Both the position numbers and the translations under genes were made by a program. The notes beneath the pieces were generated by a model, which was given only the letters and a program-made list of their open reading frames with translations, made no database searches and had not been told where the DNA came from. This document shows, one piece after another, positions 17,572-27,588 of a stretch of 64,000 nucleotides of DNA (its first letter is position 1; each line of letters begins with the position of its first letter). Location: the NCBI GenBank assembly GCA_020342235.1, contig CP073217.1:1240001-1304000 (forward strand), read 5' to 3'. Source of the stretch: Saccharomycopsis phalli. Taxonomy: Eukaryota > Ascomycota > Saccharomycetes > Ascoideales > Saccharomycopsidaceae.

Positions 17572-19134
17572 ATGGTGGTTGAGCAGGAGGTTTTGCACTT
17601 TGGTGGGTTTAAGATTTTATGTGTTGCCGAAGTCAGAGGAGAGTTGACAAAGTTGAATGACTTGGCAGCCAAGGTTGGTGCATCTATTATTATACATACA
17701 GGCAACTTTGGGTTCTTTGATAAGGACAGTGTGGCCAAAATTCATGAGAGTTACTTGCGGCATATGATAGCCTTTTCCCCCTTGATAAATGAAGAGCTAA
17801 AGGCTACAGTCAATCAATTATCCAAGGTGGAGCCTTCTAACAAAGTAGATGACATGCGAATTATAGACTATGTTAAGGATGAAGTGCTCTCGGAGATGCA
17901 CTTGTTTTTGACGGGCGAATTGAAGTTTAATATACCCGTATACTCTATCTATGGCATGATTGAAGACACCTCTGTTGTAAATAAGTTCAAGTTAGGAATT
18001 TACAATGTGCCTAATTTGTACTTGATTGACGAAAACAGCCACTACACTATAACCACACCATGCGGAACAGATGTGTGTCTTTTAGGTTTGGGCGGGGCTC
18101 TCAACATCACAAAGCTTTTCTTTCACGGCACATATGACGAGTCTATCCAAAGCGAAGTCTCCAAGATATCCAAAGAGAAGCAGGAAGCCAAGTTTTTTGT
18201 GCCAACCTCAGGGGACCCAGGTAATATTTGGATTACTTTGCTACAGATAGGCCAGTTAATTAAGACCGTGGGTTCCCTGTCAGCTGCAATCTCCAAGAAA
18301 TCGGTAAAAATATTTGTAACACACTCGTCACCCTCCAAGGAAAGCTTACTTGAACACTTGGCAATCTTTTTGAAAGCTGACTATACAATATCCAACTCAT
18401 TACACTTTTTGTATAGTTCATCGTATAATGAGTTATCCATCTGTCCAAACTATGAGTTTTTTAAGAACAAATTTATCGACTCAAAACTACAGTTAATAAA
18501 AATATGGAAAAACATCAAGTCAACCATTGAGCTCATTACAAATCGTGACGATAATCCAAACAAAACAGAGATCTCAGATTTGTTTGAAATAGCGTTGAAC
18601 TGCTTTGACAGGATCCCGATATCGTCATCTACATTGGCACCTAATGTCTCACTAGTGGCAGAAGACAAAAAAGATCAGCAGAATAATCTTAAAAATATCA
18701 CACCTCTTTCATTATATAATAAGACCTCGTTGGCAAATAGTGCAGCCGTGTCCAAGCAGCAAAACGATGACTACTACTCTGCATTCCAGAATCTATGGCA
18801 CTTTAACTTGTGCGACTTTGAAAAGGGGCATATGCTATTAGAAGTGGATGACGGGAAATTCAAAATGAGCAGCGTGTCTTCAGGTTTTGATTTTAATTTT
18901 AGGAAGATGGCTTTGGAGGATGAAGAAGAGGATGAAGATTATGACACCGAAACGAAGGAAGATTTTAGCGACATGAAACTTGAGGATGATGATGCAAAAA
19001 TTCATGGAAAATATTATCGACGCACGGCTACATATCGTGGTAAATCTAAAAGCCGTGGTCGGGGCAATGGTGGAAGGGGAAATAGAGGGACTGTCAGAGG
19101 AAGACTTGGCAGAGGAGCTAAAGACAAAGTTTAA
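17572..19134 (+). CDS. DUF2433-like metallophosphatase-fold protein with RGG tail
   Basis: A 520-residue protein. The N-terminus reads FKILCVAEVRGELTKLNDLA and then IIIHTGNFGFFD, which resembles the fungal DUF2433 family, a calcineurin-like phosphoesterase fold with eroded metal motifs (VAEVRG for the usual D-x-H; GNFGFFD for GDxxD). Whether it is enzymatically active is doubtful from these residues. An acidic stretch at about 443-475 precedes a C-terminal Arg/Gly-rich tail (RGKSKSRGRGNGGRG, then RGRLGRG), typical of RNA-binding proteins and arginine methylation. The protein is probably involved in RNA metabolism, but this is inference. Confidence 0.7.
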   Translation: MVVEQEVLHFGGFKILCVAEVRGELTKLNDLAAKVGASIIIHTGNFGFFDKDSVAKIHESYLRHMIAFSPLINEELKATVNQLSKVEPSNKVDDMRIIDYVKDEVLSEMHLFLTGELKFNIPVYSIYGMIEDTSVVNKFKLGIYNVPNLYLIDENSHYTITTPCGTDVCLLGLGGALNITKLFFHGTYDESIQSEVSKISKEKQEAKFFVPTSGDPGNIWITLLQIGQLIKTVGSLSAAISKKSVKIFVTHSSPSKESLLEHLAIFLKADYTISNSLHFLYSSSYNELSICPNYEFFKNKFIDSKLQLIKIWKNIKSTIELITNRDDNPNKTEISDLFEIALNCFDRIPISSSTLAPNVSLVAEDKKDQQNNLKNITPLSLYNKTSLANSAAVSKQQNDDYYSAFQNLWHFNLCDFEKGHMLLEVDDGKFKMSSVSSGFDFNFRKMALEDEEEDEDYDTETKEDFSDMKLEDDDAKIHGKYYRRTATYRGKSKSRGRGNGGRGNRGTVRGRLGRGAKDKV

Positions 19135-19688
19135 TTATAGTCTAGTACTTTTTAGCCTAATTGTAAAATATATAATATGAATTAACGAAATGCATCTGTT
19201 AGCACGCTTAAAAATAAGTTCTTGGCTATTGTAACAAAACGTTATGTCACTGTACTCAAACTAACTGAGTACTGCCACTCTTAAACCCTGGGAAGGCAAT
19301 TTATTAAAGTTTAATGACCTTACAGCAACCTAAAACCGTAATCAGATGATGTTGCAAAAATAGACACTATATTACGTCAGAGACAATAGTAATTCAAAAA
19401 AAATTCAGATAGAAAAACTTTAAGAGGAAAATATTTGATGTGAACTTTGCTTTTCTCGTTCTGTAAGCTTACGGGAACTTCCCTAAATTCAATGTACACA
19501 GTTATAATACTTCAAGCGGTCCCAGGTATTGGGGCGAGTTTCAGCCAGTGTCCCGTGCAGGGAAATTCATGTTTGATGTGCGCAATAATGTAACTAAAAA
19601 GGAAAGTCCAGAAAATGCATATAAAAGGGACACCTTTCCGAGGACACCGTTTATTTCTAATAGATACTGTGTTTGTCTTTGCTGTCAA
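19135..19688. other. Chitinase promoter region
   Basis: 554 bp without a gene. It carries the TATA element listed next and AT-rich stretches (19375-19435) that could bind regulators. No other structure was recognised. Confidence 0.5.
19620..19627 (+). promoter_or_regulatory. TATA box of the chitinase gene
   Basis: A TATAAAAG sequence 62 bp before the chitinase start codon. The spacing fits a regulated, TATA-dependent cell-wall gene. Confidence 0.6.
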
Positions 19689-20786
19689 ATGAATTTGATT
19701 CTTGCACTCTTCACATTTTTGATCTTTGGCTGGTCCAAGGCCTTTGACATTAACTCCAACAATAACATCGCCCTTTACTGGGGACAGAATACACTTGGAA
19801 CTAAAACTGGGAACCAGGCTAGTGAACAAAATTTGACTTTTTACTGTGACAATAATGATGTAGATATTGTCTTGTTGTCGTTTCTCAATAAGTTCCCGGG
19901 TCAAAATGGCGTGCCTACACTTACATTTCATAACTTCGAATTCTCTAATCTGTTCCGCAATCAATTAACTGACTTGGCCAATCAAATTAAACAATGTCAA
20001 GCCAAAGATAAATTAGTTCTTCTTTCTTTGGGAGGTGAAGGTACCGGTTATGGATTTCAGAATGATTCGCAAGGTACTGAATTTGGAAATAAACTATGGA
20101 ATATGTTTGGCCCAAAAAACACTTCTACCAACAGCTCTGAGCTTAGACCTTTTGGCGATGTTTTGGTTGATGGTTTTGATTTGGATGCAGAAAACCACAA
20201 CGAGACTGGTTATATTAACTTGTTGTACACATTAAACCAGTATGCCAATAAAACCGAAGCCAACGGCAAGAAGTTTTACCTTTCAGTTGCCCCACAATGT
20301 CCATCTGACAAAAACAACCTTGTTGAAGTCTTGAGTAGCAACTTCTTTGACTTTGCTTTTATTCAATTTTACAACAATGAATTTAACTGTGATGCTAATA
20401 CCGACAAATTCAACTGGGCGTGGTGGGCTGATTGGGCTGCTAACCAATCGAGAAATAAGAATGTGAAATTATTCCTTGGTCTTCCAGGAAGTTCAAGTGC
20501 CGCGGCAAGTGGATACATTTCAAATTCAACAGTTCTTGGCGAGAAGGTATACCAAGCCTCCAGAAACAGTTCTTTTGGTGGAATTTCTATATATGATGCG
20601 TCTACAGCGTTTCACAATAATGATACAAGTGATGGAAACTACTTGGAGACTGTCCAAAGTGCCTTCAGTTATCAGCCTCCTGCTGCTAAGTCCACTTCCA
20701 AGTCAAAGGGTGCGGCAGCTACCTTGGGCAGTAGCAGTGGTTTCTCCTTGAGTGTCTTACTTTTTGCTATACTCAGTGTGTTTTAG
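19689..20786 (+). CDS. GPI-anchored GH18 chitinase
   Basis: A 365-residue family 18 chitinase of the Cts1/Cht type. A signal peptide covers about residues 1-18 and mature sequence begins near FDINSNNNIALYWGQN. The chitin-site motif LLSLGGEGTG is at about 111-120. The catalytic DGFDLDAE motif has Asp161, Asp164, Asp166 and the acid Glu168. Many N-glycosylation sequons are present. A Ser/Ala/Lys-rich stalk precedes a C-terminal hydrophobic tail (about 350-365), consistent with a GPI signal, as in C. albicans Cht1/Cht2. The enzyme remodels chitin at the cell wall or septum. There is no separate chitin-binding domain. An ATG 47 codons upstream in frame would hide the signal peptide and is rejected. 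Confidence 0.93.
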   Translation: MNLILALFTFLIFGWSKAFDINSNNNIALYWGQNTLGTKTGNQASEQNLTFYCDNNDVDIVLLSFLNKFPGQNGVPTLTFHNFEFSNLFRNQLTDLANQIKQCQAKDKLVLLSLGGEGTGYGFQNDSQGTEFGNKLWNMFGPKNTSTNSSELRPFGDVLVDGFDLDAENHNETGYINLLYTLNQYANKTEANGKKFYLSVAPQCPSDKNNLVEVLSSNFFDFAFIQFYNNEFNCDANTDKFNWAWWADWAANQSRNKNVKLFLGLPGSSSAAASGYISNSTVLGEKVYQASRNSSFGGISIYDASTAFHNNDTSDGNYLETVQSAFSYQPPAAKSTSKSKGAAATLGSSSGFSLSVLLFAILSVF

Positions 20787-22627
20787 ATACAATTTAATCG
20801 TTGATGTTAAAACTTATGTGCGTAATTTAATCACATATGAGTCTAAACTCAAAGATCGAGAATAGCCTTTGCTTGAATATTGGTGATAAAAGCGAACCTT
20901 TGCAATCCACGCGAATTTGATCTTTCTGTCTGGTCATATTGACACACACACAATTTGACTTTATGCCTGGTGAATATACCAATTACATTCTTTTGGTATT
21001 CTAATTTAGGTCTAGAAGTCTTGCGGTTATTCTGTAACGGTACTATAAATAGATCTAAAGCAATGTCAATTGCCTTGCTGCCAACTTACAGCGTGCTGCT
21101 AAATTTAGCGTGTCAATTATGACATGGTTGTTCATTTCAAGGGTTTTACGAGATTTGTTTAACTGCTAGCAGGGCATTATTATTCGAAGTTTTTTGAAGC
21201 CCCTTTGGCTTATATGGTATACTCGACAGCATATATGTTTATAATAATGGAGCAATAACATAATATAGAAGGATTAATTGTAAAATTATGACGGAAATAA
21301 TAATATTTTTTTGATGGCACTAGTTTAGTCTTGAGCTCCAGTGTGTTTCAGTCTAATGGCACAAGTCCTGCCCTAGCTTACTTCTCACTGGTTTGCAGCA
21401 GGGCATGAGTCGGACAGGTTGTGTCTGAAATTAGACCTTCAGGTCCAATAACGTGCAATTATAAACATACGATGTATTAGGTACAAAGGCCGCGTACATT
21501 CACGAAAAGGATCTAAATGGTAAGTAGCAAATTTTTCTGACTCCTTTCCTAGGTGGGTCAAAAATAGAACGAGCCAGACCCACCCATGTGTGTCGCGTCA
21601 GGAGGGGCGATCAAACGATTAAGTGTACAGTTAACGTAGCGGGTATTCACCAAATGGTTTTTAGCTCAACTTTTTGCCGAGCAACTTTATTGCTCTGAGA
21701 CTTACCGCCACCTGCAGGCCCACAATTGCTCGACGACCAATTCCGAAACAGCTATCTCCCAGGGATACCTTGGATTTGCCCACTATTAATGTAAAAGTGA
21801 GTTGCAATGATATTGAATTCAGTTTGAGCACTCGGATAACCAAATCGCATTCGCGCAACCTAGTCACATGCGTCGTGCCTCCCACGCTTAGTTACCACAG
21901 CAAACCTATCGACAAAACTTTAATACGCGATTCTAAGACAATACTGATGAAACCTTAAAGCGTACTGCATATAAAATTTTAACAACGGCAAAGAGAGGTT
22001 AATGTTTACAAGCACACCAACAAGGAAATATCAAACAAGCAGGTGTAAATAAAGGGCCAGCCACAAGGAAACAATAGTACTTTTTTTTTTCTTGATTCAC
22101 GGTAATTAACTTTATACTGAACAATCACACACTTTACAACTCTAAAAATAGAACTATAAGCTTGTATTAAACTACTTAACATAGTTTTGCTCACCAGGTA
22201 TCTGCTATTTCTTCTGGTGGTAAAATAGTCACGGTGATAAACGTGCTGGAAGGCATAAACTACAGATGCAATCTAAGTATAAAATTTTGCAGTGCTAATC
22301 TCCAAGGGCCAGTGAGCACTGGCCTACGCAAGGCTTTCTTTATCAGTTCCCAATGTAAGACATGCTATCTGATTTGGGTTGCCGAGCCCCCTAAACAGTC
22401 CGACTCCGAATCTCTTAATCGTGCGATCAGCTGTTAATGTCTCAGATGATTTATCGTGTATCACAGAATGTAAGAACAGTGGTTGTTAAAACATACATTG
22501 TACGTTGGTCGCAATTCATTGTCAAAGTACGACAGAGTGGAATATAGCACAGGCAACTCTGTAAACTTTTCTACTCGGAAAACAATCGCTTTGCCGTAGT
22601 TTAGGCGTCAAAATCGGCATTTATCGT
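20787..22627. other. Gene-poor region between chitinase and tRNA-Ser
   Basis: About 1.8 kb with only short spurious frames. It contains an 8-bp hairpin (GGTGGGTC at 21552-21559, GACCCACC at 21577-21584) and moderately GC-rich islands at 21340-21460 and 21540-21900 inside otherwise AT-rich DNA. I could not match it to a known ncRNA, LTR or gene. Confidence 0.5.
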
Positions 22628-22709
22628 GGCAACGTGTCCGAGCGGTTAAGGAGAAAGATTAGAAATCTTTTGGGCTTTGCCCGCGCAGGTTCGAGTCCTG
22701 CCGTTGTCG
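22628..22709 (+). tRNA. tRNA-Ser, anticodon AGA
   Basis: An 82-nt type II tRNA. The acceptor stem GGCAACG (22628-22634) pairs with CGTTGTC (22702-22708) with one G-U pair, and the discriminator base is G. The anticodon stem AAAGA/TCTTT encloses loop TTAGAAA with anticodon AGA at 22661-22663, which reads TCN serine codons. A long variable arm (GGGC-TTT-GCCC) and a T-arm GCAGG-TTCGAGT-CCTGC follow. There is no intron. A T6 run at 22713-22718 is the Pol III terminator. This is not the CAG tRNA-Ser that reassigns CUG. Confidence 0.97.
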
Positions 22710-22712
22710 TAC

Positions 22713-22718
22713 TTTTTT
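22713..22718 (+). terminator. Pol III T-run terminator of tRNA-Ser
   Basis: Six consecutive T residues start four bases after the mature 3' end of the tRNA. Confidence 0.8.
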
Positions 22719-23554
22719 GCAAACTTGGTATCCAACTTGATAGAATGCAACCCTTTCTGGAAGTTATGCTACTCCGTCTGTATGTCTCGTATCATTTTTT
22801 TTAAAAAAAAAACAATTAATACACTACACGTGCAATAAAACTTACGAGTTTCAACTGAAACGAGTCTGACTTGACAGAGATATAATTTATTGTTTGCTAG
22901 TTTCCGAAATGCAGGACTGACTTGTGTTTACCAGGGAAATCTAACGCTGTACTCCTTAAAAAAATACAGTTTGAAAAATTGCCAAGATACGGAGGATTTC
23001 CCAAACAGTATCACGGAGGGTAACTTTGTTCCAGATTATTCAAATTTTGCACACTCCGAACTGAAAATATCGATGGTGGCCCTAAACTTGTAAGAATTAC
23101 TTGTATGACATTATGTCTTAGTGACAACCTGGGGGTCCATAATGACGTTATTGGCAGTGGATTTGCGCCAATGCGATACGAATCAAGTGTTAAAAAAACT
23201 GCGCTAGTTGGTACGTCCTGTAATAGAAAAGGGGGATTGCGTTCTAAATTATGCTGTTCCACTTTCTTTTTTTTCTTCTTGCATCGGCAAGTTATTTACC
23301 TAATGGCAGAATATCTGCGTCACAATGCATAGGATACACGAAAAAGATGCATAAAACCCCAAAATAGTGGTGGTCGCGCTTGGAGACTTCCCTGTCGGGA
23401 GTCGAGATTCCTAAACTAGAGGATGATTGAAATTTCCATGCAGTGAGGGCCAAACTCTACATGTGTTTATTCACCTCACAAAATTTTAATATAAATACTG
23501 GATCACCTCTAGGGGTTTTATCATCATCACACACACAATCGTTTTTAATTAATA
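22719..23554. other. Intergenic region upstream of the cell-wall protein gene
   Basis: 836 bp with no supported gene. It ends in a clear promoter: a TATA element (listed next) followed by a CA-rich leader before the start codon. The unusually long upstream region fits a strongly regulated, abundant wall protein. Confidence 0.5.
23490..23497 (+). promoter_or_regulatory. TATA box of the PGA-like gene
   Basis: A TATAAATA sequence 58 bp before the start codon, followed by a short leader containing CATCATCACACACACA. Confidence 0.6.
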
Positions 23555-23974
23555 ATGTACGCTAAGACTATCGTTGCTTCTACTTTGGCTGCCGTTGCTG
23601 CTGCTTCTTTCAACACCACCACTGTTGCTGATGTTTCCACCACTGTCGTTACCATCACCTCTTGCGGAACCAAGACTTGTGTTCCAGTTGAGGTCACCAC
23701 TGGTGTCACTGTTGTGACTGTCACCTCTGACTCTGTTGTCACTGAGTTCACCACTTACTGCCCATTGCCAACTACCTCTGCTGCTCCATCCTCTAAGGCT
23801 TCATCCTCTGAGGGTCCAGTTGCTCCATCTACCTCTTCTAAGGCTCCAGCTCCATCTCCAGCCCCAGAGGGTCCAAAGAACAGCACTGTTCCAGTTGTCC
23901 CAACTGGTGCTGCTAACAAGTTGACCGTCGGTGCTGCTGCCGCTGCTGGTGTTGCTGGTCTTTTCTTCTTATAA
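23555..23974 (+). CDS. Small GPI-anchored cell-wall protein, PGA59/PGA62-like
   Basis: A 139-residue protein with a signal peptide (about 1-18). One copy of the wall-protein module follows: VSTTVVTITSCGTKTC, then TTYCPLPTT, with its paired cysteines. A Ser/Pro/Ala-rich stalk and a C-terminal hydrophobic GPI signal (about 120-139) complete it. This is the layout of Candida Pga59 and Pga62, abundant wall proteins, except that Pga62 has two copies of the module. Codon choice is strongly biased (GCT, TCT, ACC, CCA), pointing to very high expression. Confidence 0.88.
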   Translation: MYAKTIVASTLAAVAAASFNTTTVADVSTTVVTITSCGTKTCVPVEVTTGVTVVTVTSDSVVTEFTTYCPLPTTSAAPSSKASSSEGPVAPSTSSKAPAPSPAPEGPKNSTVPVVPTGAANKLTVGAAAAAGVAGLFFL

Positions 23975-26193
23975 GTTTTTTGTTTATCATTTAGACTAAT
24001 AATTTAGGGGAACCATACATTTACAATGTACAATAACAACGTAATCAAATACGTTGTCATACATACATACCCTTTGCACTTCTTTTATTTCTTTACTTCT
24101 TTGTTTTTCTATTATAAATGTGTTGCTTGCAATATAATTTTTCATTAATAACTACTGTAGTTTTAGTTGAGTGGAAAGCAAGTTGATTTTTTATGATGGA
24201 AATCCATTGTGCCAAAGGGTATATCTGTGTTGAATATGGGCGTGTCATGATAGAGCCATATTGGTCGTAGAACGGGCATGTATTCGGCGTAATAGGCCAA
24301 TGTGTTTCGGACAAACTTCTTGGCGTGCCGTGAAGTAGTATCTAAGTAGAAGCTTTTGATTTTGGGTTTATTATGTTATTGTTGTATAACGTGACTATTT
24401 TAGCTTCGCATCAATATGTACGCTCTGTCCCTAAATAGTTTACTAATGGCATTGCAAATTTGTTGTATTTTTTTGACAGGAATAAATTGTTCTAGTGAGA
24501 AATATATCTAGCCCAAATACATCTTTGTAATATAAACTATGACTATTATTTTTTTAGATGTTGACAAGCTATTTGTTTACATTGCGAGATTTTAACCAAC
24601 TGTACCCTGTCTTCAAATTCTCTATGCGCTGCGCGTCATACCTTCACAGGCACGTATGTCGCAATCAGCGAGGCCTAATTCTAGGCTGGCAAGCCTGAAC
24701 CCAAATTATTCAAACAATACATGAATATAGGCAGTTGCGACATAAATCCTGATTAGGAGTAAGCCGGCGTCATTGTTTACGTATCGGTGAGAACCTTGGC
24801 CAATGGGCCTTGGCAAAGGTATCAAAACGGCTAGTCAAATGGCTAGTTTATAAATGTGCCAACAATGTGGCATCTACACGACAATTTAATGAGAAATGGT
24901 CTGTTCGATATCAAGGCAATCTGGCTGATTTAGGGGAGCAAAGGTCTATCAGCAGGTCAAGGTACTGTCGTGACGTCAGAGGATTGCAAGGGTTGACAGA
25001 AGACATTATTGTTGATTAAGAGCGTAGAAATATATGAATTTTATTCTCCCATTTTAATTCAATAATTGTTTATATTCATCTGGTCAAATCGAAGACCTAC
25101 TTGAACTTTTATATGGTGATTCCTCAACTTTGACGTTATTAACTGCAGAGCCGAGTTATTTATAGAAGTGGGGTTATTACGACAGTAATTGTTTAACTTA
25201 GCTGTGGTTCCTGGTTAGTTATGAAAGTTGTATTATTATAATCAACATTAATATATATATACTAGTAGCTTAGTATTTGGCTAGATGTATCTTGATGATT
25301 AACAAAAGGCCGGAACTGTATCAGTTTAGCAAATAAAGTACCGATAAATTTTGTTGAAGTAAATTTGAAAGTAGTGCTAAACAAAAATTGGAAGAATAAA
25401 CCTATAATAGATTTGTAAATAATTATAATTCAACGGATATTCGATTATCATGCCTGATAATTTCGATGTATTAGGCTGCCTATAGTTATAGATCCAGATT
25501 AAAATTTTATAACAAGACAGTATACAATGGAAATCCAGCAAAACCAAGAAAAAAAAATAAACATTATAAGAATCAAATATTGTATAAATGAAGGATTAGC
25601 AGGTCAAAAATTTCACTAGTACTTCTGCTGAGCTTAGATTCATGTTAACATAGAAATGCGGCAATGAGTAAAGATTAGAGAAATCCTAAGAATTACACAA
25701 CACAGGTTTTTATAACGCAAATATTGACCTGTAACAAAGAAATAAATCTTGATTAAATTTTATTTATAATTATATACTTCTTGTTCATGTATGTGCTCTG
25801 ACTGTGCAAATTACATGGCTGAATTTTGTTCTCGTAGAACTCAAGTGTAGCAACACAAAACTCCTTGACTGAGTCTAATTGTTGGTAGTAACTTGTAAGT
25901 TTCTTAATAATTTCTATTAGAATCCATTACGCCATAGCTTATTTTAAACAAGACTTTTCCGTTTGCAACTGTGATGAAATACACAGTAGTAATATATTCA
26001 TCAACATACCAAGAACATCTAATTATAAGAAACAAAAGGGAAAATATTTTAGACGGTATCACGATGTTTTTTCAAGATATCCTTATCGATTGTAAGGTCA
26101 TATCAATGTTGTAGCATTGTATGACTAATAAAACACATTGCATGACTAATCAAATTATAGTGTTGAGGTACAGGCGGCAGTCTTTATCTCCCA
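23975..26193. other. 2.2-kb AT-rich gene desert
   Basis: No coding or RNA gene was recognised on either strand. The left third has mixed composition, with a small GC-richer island at 24600-24830. From about 25020 to 26160 the sequence is strongly AT-rich with many A and T runs. Candidate roles are a centromere core, a replication origin or plain long promoter sequence; none can be shown here. Confidence 0.5.
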
Positions 26194-26508
26194 ATGTCCA
26201 AAGATACAACCAGTGAGTTGATACCCACGGCAGAATATTCTTCTCCCGACTCAAGTAAGGAATTTCATCCTGGAAAGGGCCCTCATTATACAAATGGAAA
26301 AACTACTGGTCCAAGCGACTACATATTAGGTGCCGGAATGGTAGACAAAGACACAAATTCAGAGGCGTCGAATTCAAATTTAGGAAGACTTAGAGCCCAA
26401 TTGACGACAATACAAGACAATGTGAATATATTTTTAACGGAGAGAATGAAACAAGATGGAAATACAAGGACTCCTTCAGCACATGAGAGTTCAGAGGAAG
26501 AAGACTAA
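26194..26508 (+). CDS. GON7: KEOPS/EKC complex subunit Gon7
   Basis: A small acidic 104-residue protein matching S. cerevisiae Gon7. The N-terminal YSSPDSSKEF is followed by KTTGPSDYILGAG and VDKD, then the helix LGRLRAQLTTIQDNVNIFLTERM and a Ser/Glu-rich tail. Gon7 is the fungal accessory subunit of KEOPS (Kae1, Bud32, Cgi121, Pcc1), which makes the t6A37 modification of ANN-decoding tRNAs and supports telomere maintenance. The gene is convergent with INO4. Confidence 0.92.
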   Translation: MSKDTTSELIPTAEYSSPDSSKEFHPGKGPHYTNGKTTGPSDYILGAGMVDKDTNSEASNSNLGRLRAQLTTIQDNVNIFLTERMKQDGNTRTPSAHESSEEED

Positions 26509-26627
26509 TTATCGAAAGCTTTAATAGTGTAAATTTAACTTATATATGAAAAATATAAAAACGGAAAACAAATAAAACAAGGAATTAATATAATCTACTT
26601 CAAGTAGTAATTTACAAGTTGAATTCA

Positions 26628-27078
26628 TTACTTTTTGTCGTGGCCAGTTATTTGCTGCGGTGGTTTGCTAAAAGCGTCCAACAAATGCTTAGGTATCTCC
26701 ACGTTCTCCTTCTGCAAGAGTTCTATTAGGTTTTGATTCTCAGCTCTCAACTGGTCAATGAAACTGGCAGACTTGGTCAAGACTGCCACTTCAGTTCGAC
26801 TTTCTGCTGGAGTCAAGTCGGGCACCAACTCCACAATACGATCGAATGCAAGTCGTATAGTTTCTCTTCTCTTCTTCTCAGAGGCAATATGCCGAGCCTG
26901 ATAGTCAGCAGCGGACAATAAAATGAGCCAATACACTTACCTTCTTTTCTTCCTCACTTAGAAAGTTACCCACTGTCTTTCGCTTTTTAGCGGATTTATT
27001 TCCCCCATCGCTGCTGCGCTTATTGTTGACGGTATCTGCCACAGAATCGGCACTGTTATCTCGTGATCCTTGGGCCAT
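26628..27078 (-). CDS. INO4: bHLH regulator Ino4 (spliced)
   Basis: Exon 1 is 27078-26941 (46 codons) and exon 2 is 26897-26628, joined across a 43-nt intron (donor GTAAGT, branch GCTGAC, acceptor TATCAG). The product has 135 residues. The intron ends exactly where the DNA-binding basic region starts (ARHIASEKKRRETIR). The helix-loop-helix follows, with LVPDLTPAESRTEVAVL, very close to S. cerevisiae Ino4, and then a short leucine-rich helix. Ino4 pairs with Ino2 in S. cerevisiae to activate inositol and phospholipid genes; in Candida-type yeasts the same proteins have been linked to other targets. Exon 1 carries a basic KKRK motif. Confidence 0.9.
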
Positions 27079-27588
27079 GCCTGATATCTAAAAGTATGTC
27101 GCTTACTGTATTAGTAAAGTTCCTAGTATAGTAACAAGGCTGTCAAACTGAGTGCTCTGCACCGGCCAAGTCAAGGAAAAAATCAAATGCCAAAATATGT
27201 CAGTCCGGGTTATTTATATAGCAGCATGGGGATGACGTTCAAGACAGATTTCCACCGGCTAATCTGCTATGATATATAAATATTTTCCCTAAATAGTCTG
27301 CTCCACTGATCAACCACATTGTTCGAAGAACATGCAGGCGTGTCTTTGTAGGTTAGTCACGCATGGTGGTAAATTGACATGCTTTGGAGAAGCGTACATT
27401 GTGTGACTTTACCAGAGTGTCGATTTAGTTTGGAAAAAATGACTTGCTACAAGACTAAGAAATTAAGGTTCTATAGCGAAAGCATATATTGGTATGTGAT
27501 GTCATTTATTAACATATCGTCATCCGCCACACCTTTTAGTTCCCTAAATCGATCATGCACGCACCTTATCTTGACAATGGTCGATCCA
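27079..27588. other. INO4 upstream region and NUG1 3' flank
   Basis: 510 bp. A TATA-like element (TTATTTATATAGC, about 27211-27223) lies some 135 bp before the INO4 start on the minus strand. No gene is supported. Confidence 0.5.

Noticed and set aside
20787-22627. Possible solo LTR near the tRNA gene.
   Set aside because: Yeast LTR elements favour tRNA flanks, so I looked for TG...CA ends with a short target duplication; none could be defined.
24810-25019. 69-codon frame in the gene desert.
   Set aside because: It begins with a non-ATG codon and resembles nothing.
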